From: an uncultured Oscillospiraceae bacterium | GTDB taxonomy: Bacteria; Bacillota; Clostridia; Oscillospirales; Acutalibacteraceae | Direction of reading: 5' to 3' | Assembly: GCA_900546895.1 (NCBI GenBank) | Contig: UREO01000081.1 | Location: 1 to 10,495, forward strand | Length of the DNA: 10,495 nt | In this document: piece after piece, positions 1-6,391 of the stretch | Layout of the letters: each line of letters begins with the position of its first letter | Position numbering within the stretch: the first letter of the stretch is position 1 | Notes under the pieces: generated by a model | The model's input: only the letters and a program-made list of their open reading frames with translations | What the model was told of the DNA's origin: nothing | The model's database searches: none | Made by a program: the position numbers and the translations under genes

Positions 1-101
1 TTCTTATACGCGGCAATTCCGTGGTAATTCATGGTTGTATCAGGTTATATTAAAGAGTTAATATGCCTTGTAAGTACCTAGCGATGAATTGATAAAATAT
101 T

Positions 102-138
102 TGCAGGGGCGAATAAAATTTGCCCCTGCATTATTTTA
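102..138 (+). terminator. Hairpin with weak U-rich tail upstream of the glycerol cluster
   Basis: A perfect 9-bp stem (102-110 with 122-130) encloses an 11-base A/T-rich loop and is followed by TTATTTT. By sequence it is a plausible rho-independent terminator. It could end a gene lying left of the window, or sit inside the leader of the GlpA-like gene that starts 44 bases downstream. The tail is short of a strong U run. The rest of positions 1-174 shows no gene and no convincing promoter; a TTGTAA at 68-73 has only a poorly spaced TAAAAT partner at 93-98. Confidence 0.6.
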
Positions 139-174
139 AAAATTCCAAATAAATTAAAGAGTGGTGTTCACAAA

Positions 175-1626
175 ATGCTAGATGTAATCGTCATCGGCGG
201 AGGTGTCGTGGGTTGCGCAGTAGCCAGAGAATTGTCAAGATACAACCTGAACATTGCCTTGCTGGAAAAAACCGATGATATCAGCAACGGTCAAAGTAAG
301 GCAAATACCGCGATTATTCACGGCGGCTATGATGCGCATCCCGGTACCCAAAAAGCAAAGTTCAACGTGCTCGGAAACAAAATGTACGATCAGATCTGCG
401 AAGAGCTGGATGTTCCGCATAAATGGAATACCTCCCTGGTTGTTTCTTTCAGCCCGGAAGACCATGAAAGCCTGGTTGCTTTAAAAAAGCAGGGAATTGA
501 AAACGGAGTTCCCGGACTCAGCATTATCGGACAAGATGAACTTAGAAAAAGAGAACCGAACATTGGCAGCACGGCGTACGAGGCGCTCCTGGTCACCAAC
601 GGCGGAATTGTCTGCCCCTATGAACTGACCGAAGCTTTTGCCGAAAACGCTGCGATGAACGGTGTTAATTTCTACCGTGAAGCAGAAGTTACTGCGATAA
701 AAAAAGAAAAAGACGGATGGAAAGTTATAAGCAAGGCTGGTACCTTTACAGCAAAAGCAGTCGTGAATTGTGCCGGACTTTATTCCGACGTAATCAACAA
801 TATGGTTTCCGGGGATAAAATCACCATTGTCCCCCGCAGAGGCGAATATTACATTGTCGATAAAAAATTCAGCGACGCCTTCCACGCGTCGATTTTCCAG
901 CTGCCGACCAAAATGGGAAAGGGAATCCTGGTGACCCCCACCGTGGACGGAACCATCCTGATCGGGCCGACCGCAGAGGATATCGACGATAAGACGGACA
1001 CAAGGACCACGCCTGAGGGACTTGCGAAGATTCTGAAATTCGCTTCTCTTACCTGGGAGCACATTCCCGCCAGAAACTATATCACAACCTTCTCCGGACT
1101 GCGCGCACACTGCGACAAAAATGAATTTATCCTCGGAGAAGCGCCGGACGCGCCGATGTTCTTCAACGCGGCGGGTGTGGAATCCCCGGGACTGACCTCG
1201 TCCCCGGCGATTGCCGTGTATCTGGCGGATATGATCACCGACAAGCTCGGAGCGAAGAAAAAAGATGATTTCAATCCGATCAGAAAAGGAATACCGAAGT
1301 TCAGGGAGATGACAGACGAAGAACGGGCAATGGCAATCTCCGTCAACCCGGATTACGCAAAGGTCGTCTGCAGATGTGAAACCGTAACGGAGGCTGAAAT
1401 CAGGGAAGCAATCCGCAGGCCGGTCGGGGCGAGATCGGTCGACGGCATCAAGAGAAGGACAAGAGCCGGAATGGGCCGGTGCCAGGCGGGCTTCTGTACC
1501 CCAAGAACCCTGGAAATATTGTGTGAAGAGCTTCATATATCCCCCCTGGAAGTGACAAAGTTCGGAGGGAACTCCAAATATCTGGACAGTTACCTTTTTG
1601 AGAAAGGGGATCATGAAGATGCGTAA
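175..1626 (+). CDS. GlpA-like FAD-dependent glycerol-3-phosphate dehydrogenase with BFD-type [2Fe-2S] domain
   Basis: This 483-residue protein is a DAO-family flavoenzyme. The FAD-binding GGGVVG motif lies at residues 8-13 and its first strand ends at Glu31. The substrate domain fills the middle (GPTAED near 264-269, and SGLRA at 307-311). The C-terminal part, about 395-450, carries CRC (Cys399, Cys401) and CQAGFC (Cys436, Cys441), the four-cysteine pattern of the Fer2_BFD [2Fe-2S] domain also found in anaerobic GlpA. The likely reaction is oxidation of sn-glycerol-3-phosphate to dihydroxyacetone phosphate, with electrons leaving through the cluster. It is shorter than the roughly 540-residue Escherichia coli GlpA, and no GlpC membrane anchor follows. 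Instead it overlaps an FAD/NAD oxidoreductase and a DUF1667 protein. The ATG at 175 has only a weak upstream purine stretch (about 156-162). Related oxidases such as L-2-hydroxyglutarate oxidase are an alternative, but the dhaKLM neighbours favour glycerol-3-phosphate. Confidence 0.9.
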   Translation: MLDVIVIGGGVVGCAVARELSRYNLNIALLEKTDDISNGQSKANTAIIHGGYDAHPGTQKAKFNVLGNKMYDQICEELDVPHKWNTSLVVSFSPEDHESLVALKKQGIENGVPGLSIIGQDELRKREPNIGSTAYEALLVTNGGIVCPYELTEAFAENAAMNGVNFYREAEVTAIKKEKDGWKVISKAGTFTAKAVVNCAGLYSDVINNMVSGDKITIVPRRGEYYIVDKKFSDAFHASIFQLPTKMGKGILVTPTVDGTILIGPTAEDIDDKTDTRTTPEGLAKILKFASLTWEHIPARNYITTFSGLRAHCDKNEFILGEAPDAPMFFNAAGVESPGLTSSPAIAVYLADMITDKLGAKKKDDFNPIRKGIPKFREMTDEERAMAISVNPDYAKVVCRCETVTEAEIREAIRRPVGARSVDGIKRRTRAGMGRCQAGFCTPRTLEILCEELHISPLEVTKFGGNSKYLDSYLFEKGDHEDA

Positions 1627-2887
1627 TGTAGACATTTTGATCATCGGCGGCGGACCTGCCGGTCTGGCGGCCGCGGTTTCCGCCTACGAAGCGGGTGCGA
1701 GGGACATTCTGATTCTCGAAAGAGAAGAGAACCTCGGCGGTATTCTGAAGCAGTGTATCCACAACGGCTTCGGGCTCCACACCTTTAAGGAAGAGCTCAC
1801 CGGCCCGGAATACGCGCAGAGATATATCGACAAGGTGCTGGAGTACGGCATTGCCTCCCAGTGCGACACCATGGTCATCGACATCACCCCGGACAAGGTG
1901 GTGACCGCGGTCAGCAGGGGCGCGGGGCTGGAACATTTCAAAGCGAAATCTGTCATCCTTGCCATGGGCTGCCGCGAGCGCCCCAGAGGGTCCCTCGCCA
2001 CACCGGGCTGGAGATGCTCCGGTATTTACACGGCGGGAACCGCACAGAAATTCACGAATCTGAAGGGCCTGATGCCCGGCAGGCGCGTCCTCATCCTCGG
2101 TTCCGGAGATATCGGGCTGATTATGGCGCGCAGAATGACTTTTCTGGGTGCAAAGGTTCTGGCGTGCGTGGAGCTGATGCCCTTCTCCGCCGGACTGAAA
2201 AGAAATATTGTACAGTGCCTTGACGATTACGATATTCCGCTTCTGCTCAGCCATACGGTAACCGATATCGCCGGCAGGGAACGCCTGGAAGGCGTAACGG
2301 TTGCAGAGGTCGACCCCAAAACGCTCAAGCCCATTCCCGGAACGGAGAAGTATTACGAGTGCGACACCCTACTGCTTTCCGTCGGCCTGATTCCTGAAAA
2401 CGAGCTGTCCACCATGGCCGGCGTAAAGATTTCCCCGGCGACAAACGGCGCGGAGGTAAACGAGAATCTCCAGACCTCCGTGGATGGAATTTTCTCCTGC
2501 GGGAACGTGCTGCACGTGCACGATCTGGTCGACTTCGTATCCGAGGAATCCGCCAAAGCCGGCGCCAACGCCTACAAATATGTACAGGGTCAGCTTGCGA
2601 AGGAGGAAGAGACGCTGGAAGTGGTCAACGGTTTCGGCGTATCCGGCGCGGTCCCCCAGCATATCTCAAAGAAGCTGGATGAGCCGATCACCATTATGTT
2701 CCGTCCGAGAGGCGTTTACAAGGATGCAAAGGTTTGTATAGATGTCGGAGACGTTCAGGCAGCTGAGAAAAAGAGCCGGATTTTGACCCCCGGCGAAATG
2801 GTGACGCTGAAATTCACTCCGGAATATCTGCAGAAAAATGCCAATGCTGACAAAATCACTGTAAGAGTGGAGGCGCAGCAGTCATGA
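1619..2887 (+). CDS. FAD/NAD(P)-dependent oxidoreductase, partner of the GlpA-like dehydrogenase
   Basis: A two-dinucleotide-fold flavoprotein of the pyridine nucleotide-disulphide reductase superfamily, 422 residues from the start chosen here. GGGPAG at residues 10-15 binds FAD. A second Rossmann motif, GSGDIG at 161-166, should bind NAD(P). The closing FAD motif is DGIFSCGN at 289-296. A GCRERPRG stretch (117-124), common in this subgroup, lies between the two folds. No CxxC redox disulphide is seen, so it is not a thioredoxin reductase. It probably passes electrons between the GlpA-like [2Fe-2S] centre and NAD(P) or another carrier (inference). Three in-frame starts exist: TTG 1598, ATG 1613 and ATG 1619. 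The AAAGGGG at 1603-1609 lies inside the first and too close to the second, so ATG 1619 is preferred. Its frame overlaps the upstream gene by 8 bases and the downstream gene by 4, which suggests coupled translation. Confidence 0.9.
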   Translation: MRNVDILIIGGGPAGLAAAVSAYEAGARDILILEREENLGGILKQCIHNGFGLHTFKEELTGPEYAQRYIDKVLEYGIASQCDTMVIDITPDKVVTAVSRGAGLEHFKAKSVILAMGCRERPRGSLATPGWRCSGIYTAGTAQKFTNLKGLMPGRRVLILGSGDIGLIMARRMTFLGAKVLACVELMPFSAGLKRNIVQCLDDYDIPLLLSHTVTDIAGRERLEGVTVAEVDPKTLKPIPGTEKYYECDTLLLSVGLIPENELSTMAGVKISPATNGAEVNENLQTSVDGIFSCGNVLHVHDLVDFVSEESAKAGANAYKYVQGQLAKEEETLEVVNGFGVSGAVPQHISKKLDEPITIMFRPRGVYKDAKVCIDVGDVQAAEKKSRILTPGEMVTLKFTPEYLQKNANADKITVRVEAQQS

Positions 2888-3237
2888 TAAAAGAAATTAC
2901 CTGCATCGGCTGCCCCATGGGCTGCCGGATCACCGCGGAGGTGGACGGCGATCAGATTTTATCCATCGAGGGCTATACCTGCAATATCGGTAAAAAATAC
3001 GCACAGGAGGAGCTGACGCTTCCGACCAGAATGGTGACCGCCCTGATGAAGGTGTACGGAACCACTCAGCCGCTTTCCGTCAAAACCTCCCGGCCGGTCG
3101 AAAAGAGTAAAATTTTCGATTGCCTGAAAGAGATTTCCCGCCACACGGTCATGCGCCCGATTCATATCGGGGAAGTCCTTATTAAAAATGTGTGCGGTAC
3201 GCCGGTCGATATTATTGCGACAAAAGAGTTGGAATAA
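2884..3237 (+). CDS. DUF1667 domain protein with four-cysteine motif
   Basis: A 117-residue protein matching the DUF1667 family, which typically sits beside GlpA-like dehydrogenases and FAD oxidoreductases in clostridia. CIGCPMGC (Cys7, Cys10, Cys14) and Cys33 form a CxxCxxxC plus C pattern that resembles ferredoxin-like or molybdopterin-oxidoreductase cluster ligands, so an iron-sulphur centre is possible but unproven. The middle segment (about 44-77) has the family's TRMVTALMKV and VKTSRPV stretches. The ATG overlaps the stop of the preceding gene (ATGA), and GTGGAGG at 2867-2873 serves as ribosome binding site 10 bases upstream. The most economical role is an electron-transfer or assembly subunit of the same glycerol-3-phosphate dehydrogenase. 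It is not GlpC: it is too short and lacks the paired CCG domains. Confidence 0.88.
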   Translation: MIKEITCIGCPMGCRITAEVDGDQILSIEGYTCNIGKKYAQEELTLPTRMVTALMKVYGTTQPLSVKTSRPVEKSKIFDCLKEISRHTVMRPIHIGEVLIKNVCGTPVDIIATKELE

Positions 3238-3291
3238 GATCAGAACGTAACCGTAATGATCAACTAAAATAAATGACAGGAGGCGTTTTTT

Positions 3292-4281
3292 GTGAAGAAG
3301 TTAATCAACAGCGTGGACAATGTGGAACAGGAAATGATTGTCGGCATGGTAAAAGCGTATCCGGATCACATCAGAAAACTGGACTGCGGAAATGTAGTCG
3401 TCAGGGCTCACAAAAAAGAAGGCAAGGTGGCGCTCATCAGCGGCGGCGGCAGTGGACATGAGCCTGCGCACGGCGGTTATGTCGGCGAGGGAATGCTTGA
3501 CTGCGCCGTAGCGGGGGCCGTGTTTACTTCTCCCACTCCTGATCAGATTTATGAAGGCATCAAAGCCATCGCTACGGATAAGGGCGTGCTCATGGTAGTG
3601 AAAAATTACACGGGCGACGTCATGAACTTTGAAATGGCGGCGGAAATGGCCGAAGCGGACGGGGTCAGCGTAAAATACGTGGTGACCAACGACGACGTGG
3701 CGGTCAAGGACAGCCTTTACACGACCGGGCGCCGCGGCGTTGCCGGCACCGTGTTTGTCCATAAGATTGCGGGCGCAAAGGCCGAAACCGGGGCGGATCT
3801 GGACGAGGTCCACCGCGTAGCGCAAAAGGTCGTCGACAATGTAAGGACAATGGGGATGGCCCTGACGCCCTGTACCGTTCCCGCAGCCGGCAAGCCCGGT
3901 TTCGAGCTCGGCGAGGACGAAATGGAAATCGGCATCGGCATTCACGGCGAGCCGGGCACCCACAGGGAGAAAATCAGGAGCGCGGATGAAATCGTCACCA
4001 TGCTTCTGGATAAGATCGTAGCGGACATTGATTACAGCGGCAAAGAAGTTGCGGTTATGATCAACGGCTCCGGCGCGACGCCTCTGATGGAGCTCTTCAT
4101 TGCCAACAATAAGGTTCACGATTACCTGACGGAAAAAGAAATCAAAATTTACAAGACGTTTGTCGGCAATTATATGACCTCCATTGAAATGGCGGGCTTC
4201 TCCATTTCCCTGCTCCGCCTTGACGAAGAGCTCAAGGAGCTTCTCGATGCAAAGGCCGATACTCCTGCATTCAAACAATAA
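3292..4281 (+). CDS. dhaK: Dihydroxyacetone kinase subunit DhaK
   Basis: The dihydroxyacetone-binding subunit of the phosphoenolpyruvate-dependent kinase, 329 residues, the usual family length. It holds dihydroxyacetone covalently as a hemiaminal on a histidine while DhaL-ADP/ATP phosphorylates it to dihydroxyacetone phosphate. Visible active-site residues fall at the numbers familiar from the E. coli protein: GGGSGHEP with His56, TGD with Asp109, and GIGIHGEPG with His218, the substrate-binding histidine. The N-terminal half (to about 185) is the first alpha/beta domain. The second begins around LTPCTVP and carries INGSGATP (257-264). The start is GTG at 3292, placed 8 bases after a perfect AGGAGG at 3278-3283. 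It is 54 bases downstream of the DUF1667 gene with no terminator between them, so co-transcription is likely. No truncation or missing catalytic residue is seen. Confidence 0.97.
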   Translation: MKKLINSVDNVEQEMIVGMVKAYPDHIRKLDCGNVVVRAHKKEGKVALISGGGSGHEPAHGGYVGEGMLDCAVAGAVFTSPTPDQIYEGIKAIATDKGVLMVVKNYTGDVMNFEMAAEMAEADGVSVKYVVTNDDVAVKDSLYTTGRRGVAGTVFVHKIAGAKAETGADLDEVHRVAQKVVDNVRTMGMALTPCTVPAAGKPGFELGEDEMEIGIGIHGEPGTHREKIRSADEIVTMLLDKIVADIDYSGKEVAVMINGSGATPLMELFIANNKVHDYLTEKEIKIYKTFVGNYMTSIEMAGFSISLLRLDEELKELLDAKADTPAFKQ

Positions 4282-4291
4282 GGTTTGCTGT

Positions 4292-4327
4292 GTGCGGCGG
4301 GGCGCACCGTTCCGCCGCATAATTTTC
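4292..4327 (+). promoter_or_regulatory. GC-rich stem-loop in the dhaK-dhaL spacer
   Basis: An 8-bp perfect stem (4293-4300 with 4312-4319), extendable by one G-U pair, encloses an 11-base loop and is followed by AATTTT. It starts 11 bases after the dhaK stop. The short tail makes it a weak or partial terminator, or an mRNA-stabilising or processing element that would set the ratio of dhaK to dhaL. The structure is seen in the sequence; the role is inferred. Confidence 0.5.
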
Positions 4328-4341
4328 ATCTGGTTGCATAT

Positions 4342-4365
4342 ATATCATTGATTATTGAATGATAT
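4342..4365. repeat. Perfect A/T-rich inverted repeat upstream of dhaL
   Basis: The arms ATATCATT (4342-4349) and AATGATAT (4358-4365) are exact inverted copies separated by 8 bases. The centre-to-centre distance is 16 bases and the repeat lies 29 bases before the dhaL start. This geometry fits either a dimeric regulator operator or a small mRNA hairpin. No good promoter was found beside it, so its function is open. Confidence 0.45.
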
Positions 4366-4394
4366 GGATATACTTTTGAGGAAGGGAAATCATT

Positions 4395-5018
4395 ATGACG
4401 GACAGCAGTAAAGTAATAGAAATACTGAAACAGATCGGCGAGCAAATTCAGATGGAAAAAGATTATTTAACGGAACTGGACAATGTCATTGGTGACGGTG
4501 ACCATGGAATCAATATGGCCAGAGGATTCAAAGAAGTAGAAAAGAAACTGGCCGATCTCTCCGGAAAGGATATCGGGTCGATTTTGAAAACGGTCGGCAT
4601 GTCGCTGGTTTCCACCGTAGGGGGCGCTTCGGGCCCGCTTTACGGAACCGCGTTTATGAGGGCCGGCGTCGCCATCGGCGCGAAAACCGAAATAGACGGC
4701 AGCGACTTTATTGCCGCGCTGGAAGCCGCCATCGGCGGAATCGAAATGAGGGGAAAGGCGCACGAAGGCGAAAAGACCATGCTGGACGCCCTGATACCCG
4801 CGCTGAATGCCATTAAAAAAAGCTATACGGAAAATAACGACTTTAAGGCTGCGCTCACCCGGGGGGTGGAAGCCGCGGAAAAGGGCGTTGAATATACCAA
4901 AACCATTATTGCAACAAAGGGAAGGGCCAGCTACCTTGGGGAAAGAAGCCTTGGACATCAGGACCCGGGAGCAACCTCTTCCTGCTTAATGCTGAAAGTA
5001 ATCAACAGAATGTTATAA
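4395..5018 (+). CDS. dhaL: Dihydroxyacetone kinase ADP-binding subunit DhaL
   Basis: The nucleotide-binding subunit of the PTS-type dihydroxyacetone kinase, 207 residues, normal for the family. It keeps ADP tightly bound, is rephosphorylated to ATP by DhaM, and passes the phosphate to dihydroxyacetone on DhaK. The magnesium-coordinating aspartates are visible in DNVIGDGDHG (Asp29, Asp34, Asp36). A glycine-rich nucleotide loop, GGASGPLYG, lies near residues 75-83, and the C-terminal GRASYLGERSLGHQDPGA signature is intact at about 176-193. GAGGAAGGG at 4378-4386 is a strong ribosome binding site 8 bases before the ATG. The 113-base gap from dhaK is unusually wide for this operon and holds a stem-loop and an inverted repeat, so dhaL could have some independent control. 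Confidence 0.97.
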   Translation: MTDSSKVIEILKQIGEQIQMEKDYLTELDNVIGDGDHGINMARGFKEVEKKLADLSGKDIGSILKTVGMSLVSTVGGASGPLYGTAFMRAGVAIGAKTEIDGSDFIAALEAAIGGIEMRGKAHEGEKTMLDALIPALNAIKKSYTENNDFKAALTRGVEAAEKGVEYTKTIIATKGRASYLGERSLGHQDPGATSSCLMLKVINRML

Positions 5019-5044
5019 GCTGTTTCAGACAGGAAAGGTTAAAT

Positions 5045-5425
5045 ATGGTAGGAATTATCATTGTATCCCACAGCCAAAAGCTTGCCGAAGGCGTTGCCGA
5101 ACTGGCAAAGATGATGGCGGCCGACGCGCCGGTGGTTCCGGCCGGGGGCCTTGAAGACGGTACCTTTGGCACCAGCTTTGAAAAAATCAGTACAGCCATA
5201 GACTCCGTGTATACCGATGACGGCGCAGTGATCCTGATGGATATGGGCAGCGCGGTCATGACGGCGGAGATGGTGATTGAAAATATGCCCGAACGAAAAA
5301 TACGGATGCTCGACTGCCCCCTGGTAGAGGGTGCGGTCGTAGCAGCGGTCGGCTCCAGCGCCAACCAGAGTCTGGAGGAGATCGCCGAGTCCGCACAGGA
5401 TGTCGCTTCAGAGAAAAAGCTCTGA
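5045..5425 (+). CDS. dhaM: Single-domain DhaM, EIIA-Man-type phosphotransferase subunit
   Basis: The phosphoryl donor subunit for DhaL, 126 residues. The fold is the PTS EIIA-mannose type. VSHS near the N terminus presents His9, the phosphorylated histidine, and MDMGSAVMTAE (near 75-85) is the family's conserved active-site loop. The E. coli DhaM is a three-domain fusion with HPr-like and enzyme I-like parts. This one is only the EIIA domain, so it must take phosphate from the cell's general HPr/enzyme I, which are not in the window. AGGAAAGG at 5031-5038 lies 6 bases before the ATG, and the gene starts 26 bases after dhaL. It is the last gene before a strong terminator. Confidence 0.96.
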   Translation: MVGIIIVSHSQKLAEGVAELAKMMAADAPVVPAGGLEDGTFGTSFEKISTAIDSVYTDDGAVILMDMGSAVMTAEMVIENMPERKIRMLDCPLVEGAVVAAVGSSANQSLEEIAESAQDVASEKKL

Positions 5426-5476
5426 AATTAATTTTTGATTACTCCTTTACTTATTCCATGTTTCGACACACACCAT

Positions 5477-5530
5477 AGCAACAGGCACATCGTTTCGTAT
5501 GACATGAAACGGTGTGCTTGTTGTTTTTCG
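5477..5530 (+). terminator. Strong terminator ending the glycerol/dihydroxyacetone cluster
   Basis: A long stem pairs 5477-5496 with 5506-5525. Of its 20 bp all are Watson-Crick except three G-U pairs, with a 9-base loop, followed directly by a U run. It lies 51 bases after the dhaM stop on the same strand. It marks the transcript end for the upstream cluster and separates it from the small gene at 5649. The remaining spacer to 5648 shows no gene and no confident promoter; TATAAC at 5578-5583 has no matching -35. Confidence 0.88.
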
Positions 5531-5648
5531 GCGCGTTTTTCCGGCTTTTGCGTGAAAGGCTTTTCTGAAAGGGCCGGTATAACGCCATCCGCTTTGGGAA
5601 TAGTAAAAATGTCCCTGAGGACAATGCTATGGAAAAGAGGAGAAACTC

Positions 5649-5879
5649 ATGAGTAAGAAATACAGCATTACGAACATGAACGGCGACACCGAAAATGATG
5701 AAAAAAAATGCAGTCTTACCGATATGAACTGCCTCGGTGAGAATGTGAACAGCGTTTATCCCAAGAAGGACGATAAAACATCGTCCGACGAATGGAAAAC
5801 CAGCGGATCATCGGCCGGAAAAGAAAAAGATTCTGTCGAAGCCATACCTGAGGACAATATTCCGGGCAACAACAGATAG
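5649..5879 (+). CDS. Small hydrophilic protein with a 16-residue internal repeat, unknown function
   Basis: I do not recognise this 76-residue protein. AGAGGAG at 5636-5642 lies 6 bases before its ATG, which supports translation. It is very polar (rich in Asp, Glu, Lys, Asn and Ser), lacks a signal peptide or membrane segment, and looks disordered beyond about residue 36. Its N-terminal part contains two copies of a unit with 16-residue period: KYSITNMNGDTEN at 4-16 and KCSLTDMNCLGEN at 20-32, sharing K-x-S-[IL]-T-[ND]-M-N-x3-E-N. Two cysteines (21, 28) occur only in the second copy. It sits alone between the dhaM terminator and a convergent DUF378 gene. A small structural, spore-associated or regulatory peptide are all possible; none is shown. 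Confidence 0.7.
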   Translation: MSKKYSITNMNGDTENDEKKCSLTDMNCLGENVNSVYPKKDDKTSSDEWKTSGSSAGKEKDSVEAIPEDNIPGNNR

Positions 5880-5880
5880 C

Positions 5881-5913
5881 AAAAAATAAGCCCTCCCATT
5901 TTCTCGGGAGGGC
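5881..5913 (-). terminator. Terminator of the DUF378 gene, shared convergent hairpin
   Basis: A perfect 8-bp GC-rich stem (5890-5897 with 5906-5913) with an 8-base loop. Read on the minus strand it is followed by TTATTTTTT, a good rho-independent tail six bases after the DUF378 stop codon. On the plus strand the following bases are not U-rich, so it would terminate the 5649-5879 gene only weakly. Confidence 0.85.
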
Positions 5914-5918
5914 CTCCG

Positions 5919-6128
5919 TTATGTGGTTTCGCGGACGGCCTCGTCGTCCCTGAACAGCAGTGAAATACACCAGATTGCAGCGATTGCAACCAGTACATAA
6001 ATGATCCGGCTGAACATTCCGGCCTGACCGCCGCCGATCCATGAAACAAAGTCGAACTGGAAAATACCGATGGAACCCCAGTTCAGACCGCCGATGATAA
6101 CCAAGAGCAATGCGATTTTATCTAACAT
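5919..6128 (-). CDS. DUF378 family small membrane protein
   Basis: This protein is 69 residues from the start chosen here. It has two hydrophobic helices, about residues 5-23 with the family hallmark GGLNWGSIG, and about 40-61, ending in a short charged tail (RDDEAVRET). This matches DUF378 (YuzA-like) membrane proteins of Firmicutes, whose function is unknown. The frame also opens at a GTG at 6137, but that G is the last base of the GAAGGAG ribosome binding site (6143-6137 on the minus strand). The ATG at 6128, 8 bases beyond that site, is therefore the credible start. It is a monocistronic gene, convergent with the gene at 5649 and divergent from the one at 6392. Confidence 0.9.
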   Translation of the reverse strand: MLDKIALLLVIIGGLNWGSIGIFQFDFVSWIGGGQAGMFSRIIYVLVAIAAIWCISLLFRDDEAVRETT

Positions 6129-6222
6129 TTTTTTCACTCCTTCTTTTTTATTATGATCGGTTTTCCCCTGGTTTATTCACTCCGGCAGCCCGGTAAGAAC
6201 AGTGATGATCTATAGCGATTTC

Positions 6223-6283
6223 ATTTCAGCTTGTGAAATAGAATGCGTTTTTCCCACGCGAAGGCAGGGGAGAAACGCATTCT
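6223..6283. repeat. Two abutting hairpins in the divergent spacer
   Basis: The spacer 6129-6391 contains no gene. Within it, 6223-6228 pairs exactly with 6234-6239 (6 bp, 5-base loop). Immediately next, 6240-6255 pairs with 6268-6283 in a 16-bp stem with one G-U pair and a 12-base loop. No U tail follows on either strand, so these are not ordinary terminators. They could be a structured RNA, an intergenic repeat unit or a protein-binding site between the two divergent genes. The pairing is seen directly; the role is unknown. Confidence 0.6.
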
Positions 6284-6335
6284 TGTTGCAGAATCAACTG
6301 GAAATGCCGTAATTTGGAAATTATATCATGTCTGC

Positions 6336-6363
6336 TTGACATTTTTTAAATGCAAGGTAAAAT
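6336..6363 (+). promoter_or_regulatory. Sigma-A-type promoter for the DUF2087 gene
   Basis: A consensus -35 TTGACA (6336-6341) is separated by 16 bases from a -10 TAAAAT (6358-6363). Transcription would begin near 6370, about 20 bases before the ribosome binding site AGGAGG at 6380-6385. Confidence 0.72.
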
Positions 6364-6391
6364 TAATAATAGTGAATATAGGAGGATAAAT

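Noticed and set aside
481..1644. A 387-codon open frame antisense to the GlpA-like gene
   Set aside because: It is a codon-bias shadow. The plus strand encodes a full flavoprotein with cofactor motifs, while the antisense product has no domain pattern.
3301..4329. A 342-codon open frame antisense to dhaK
   Set aside because: DhaK on the plus strand has every expected active-site residue; the antisense frame is His/Arg/Asp-rich noise.
5541..5577. 5-bp GC inverted repeat (5541-5545 with 5573-5577) upstream of the small protein
   Set aside because: The 27-base loop and short arms are expected by chance in GC-rich sequence.
5435..5656. A 73-codon open frame between dhaM and the small repeat protein
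   Set aside because: It runs through both arms of the strong terminator hairpin, lacks a ribosome binding site, has no recognisable motif and overlaps the start of the next gene.
6129..6137. GTG start giving a 72-residue DUF378 protein
   Set aside because: The GTG overlaps the GAAGGAG ribosome binding site. The ATG at 6128 has correct spacing.
6350..6391. Upstream ATG extension of the DUF2087 gene
   Set aside because: It would place the start inside the predicted promoter, while AGGAGG lies just before ATG 6392.
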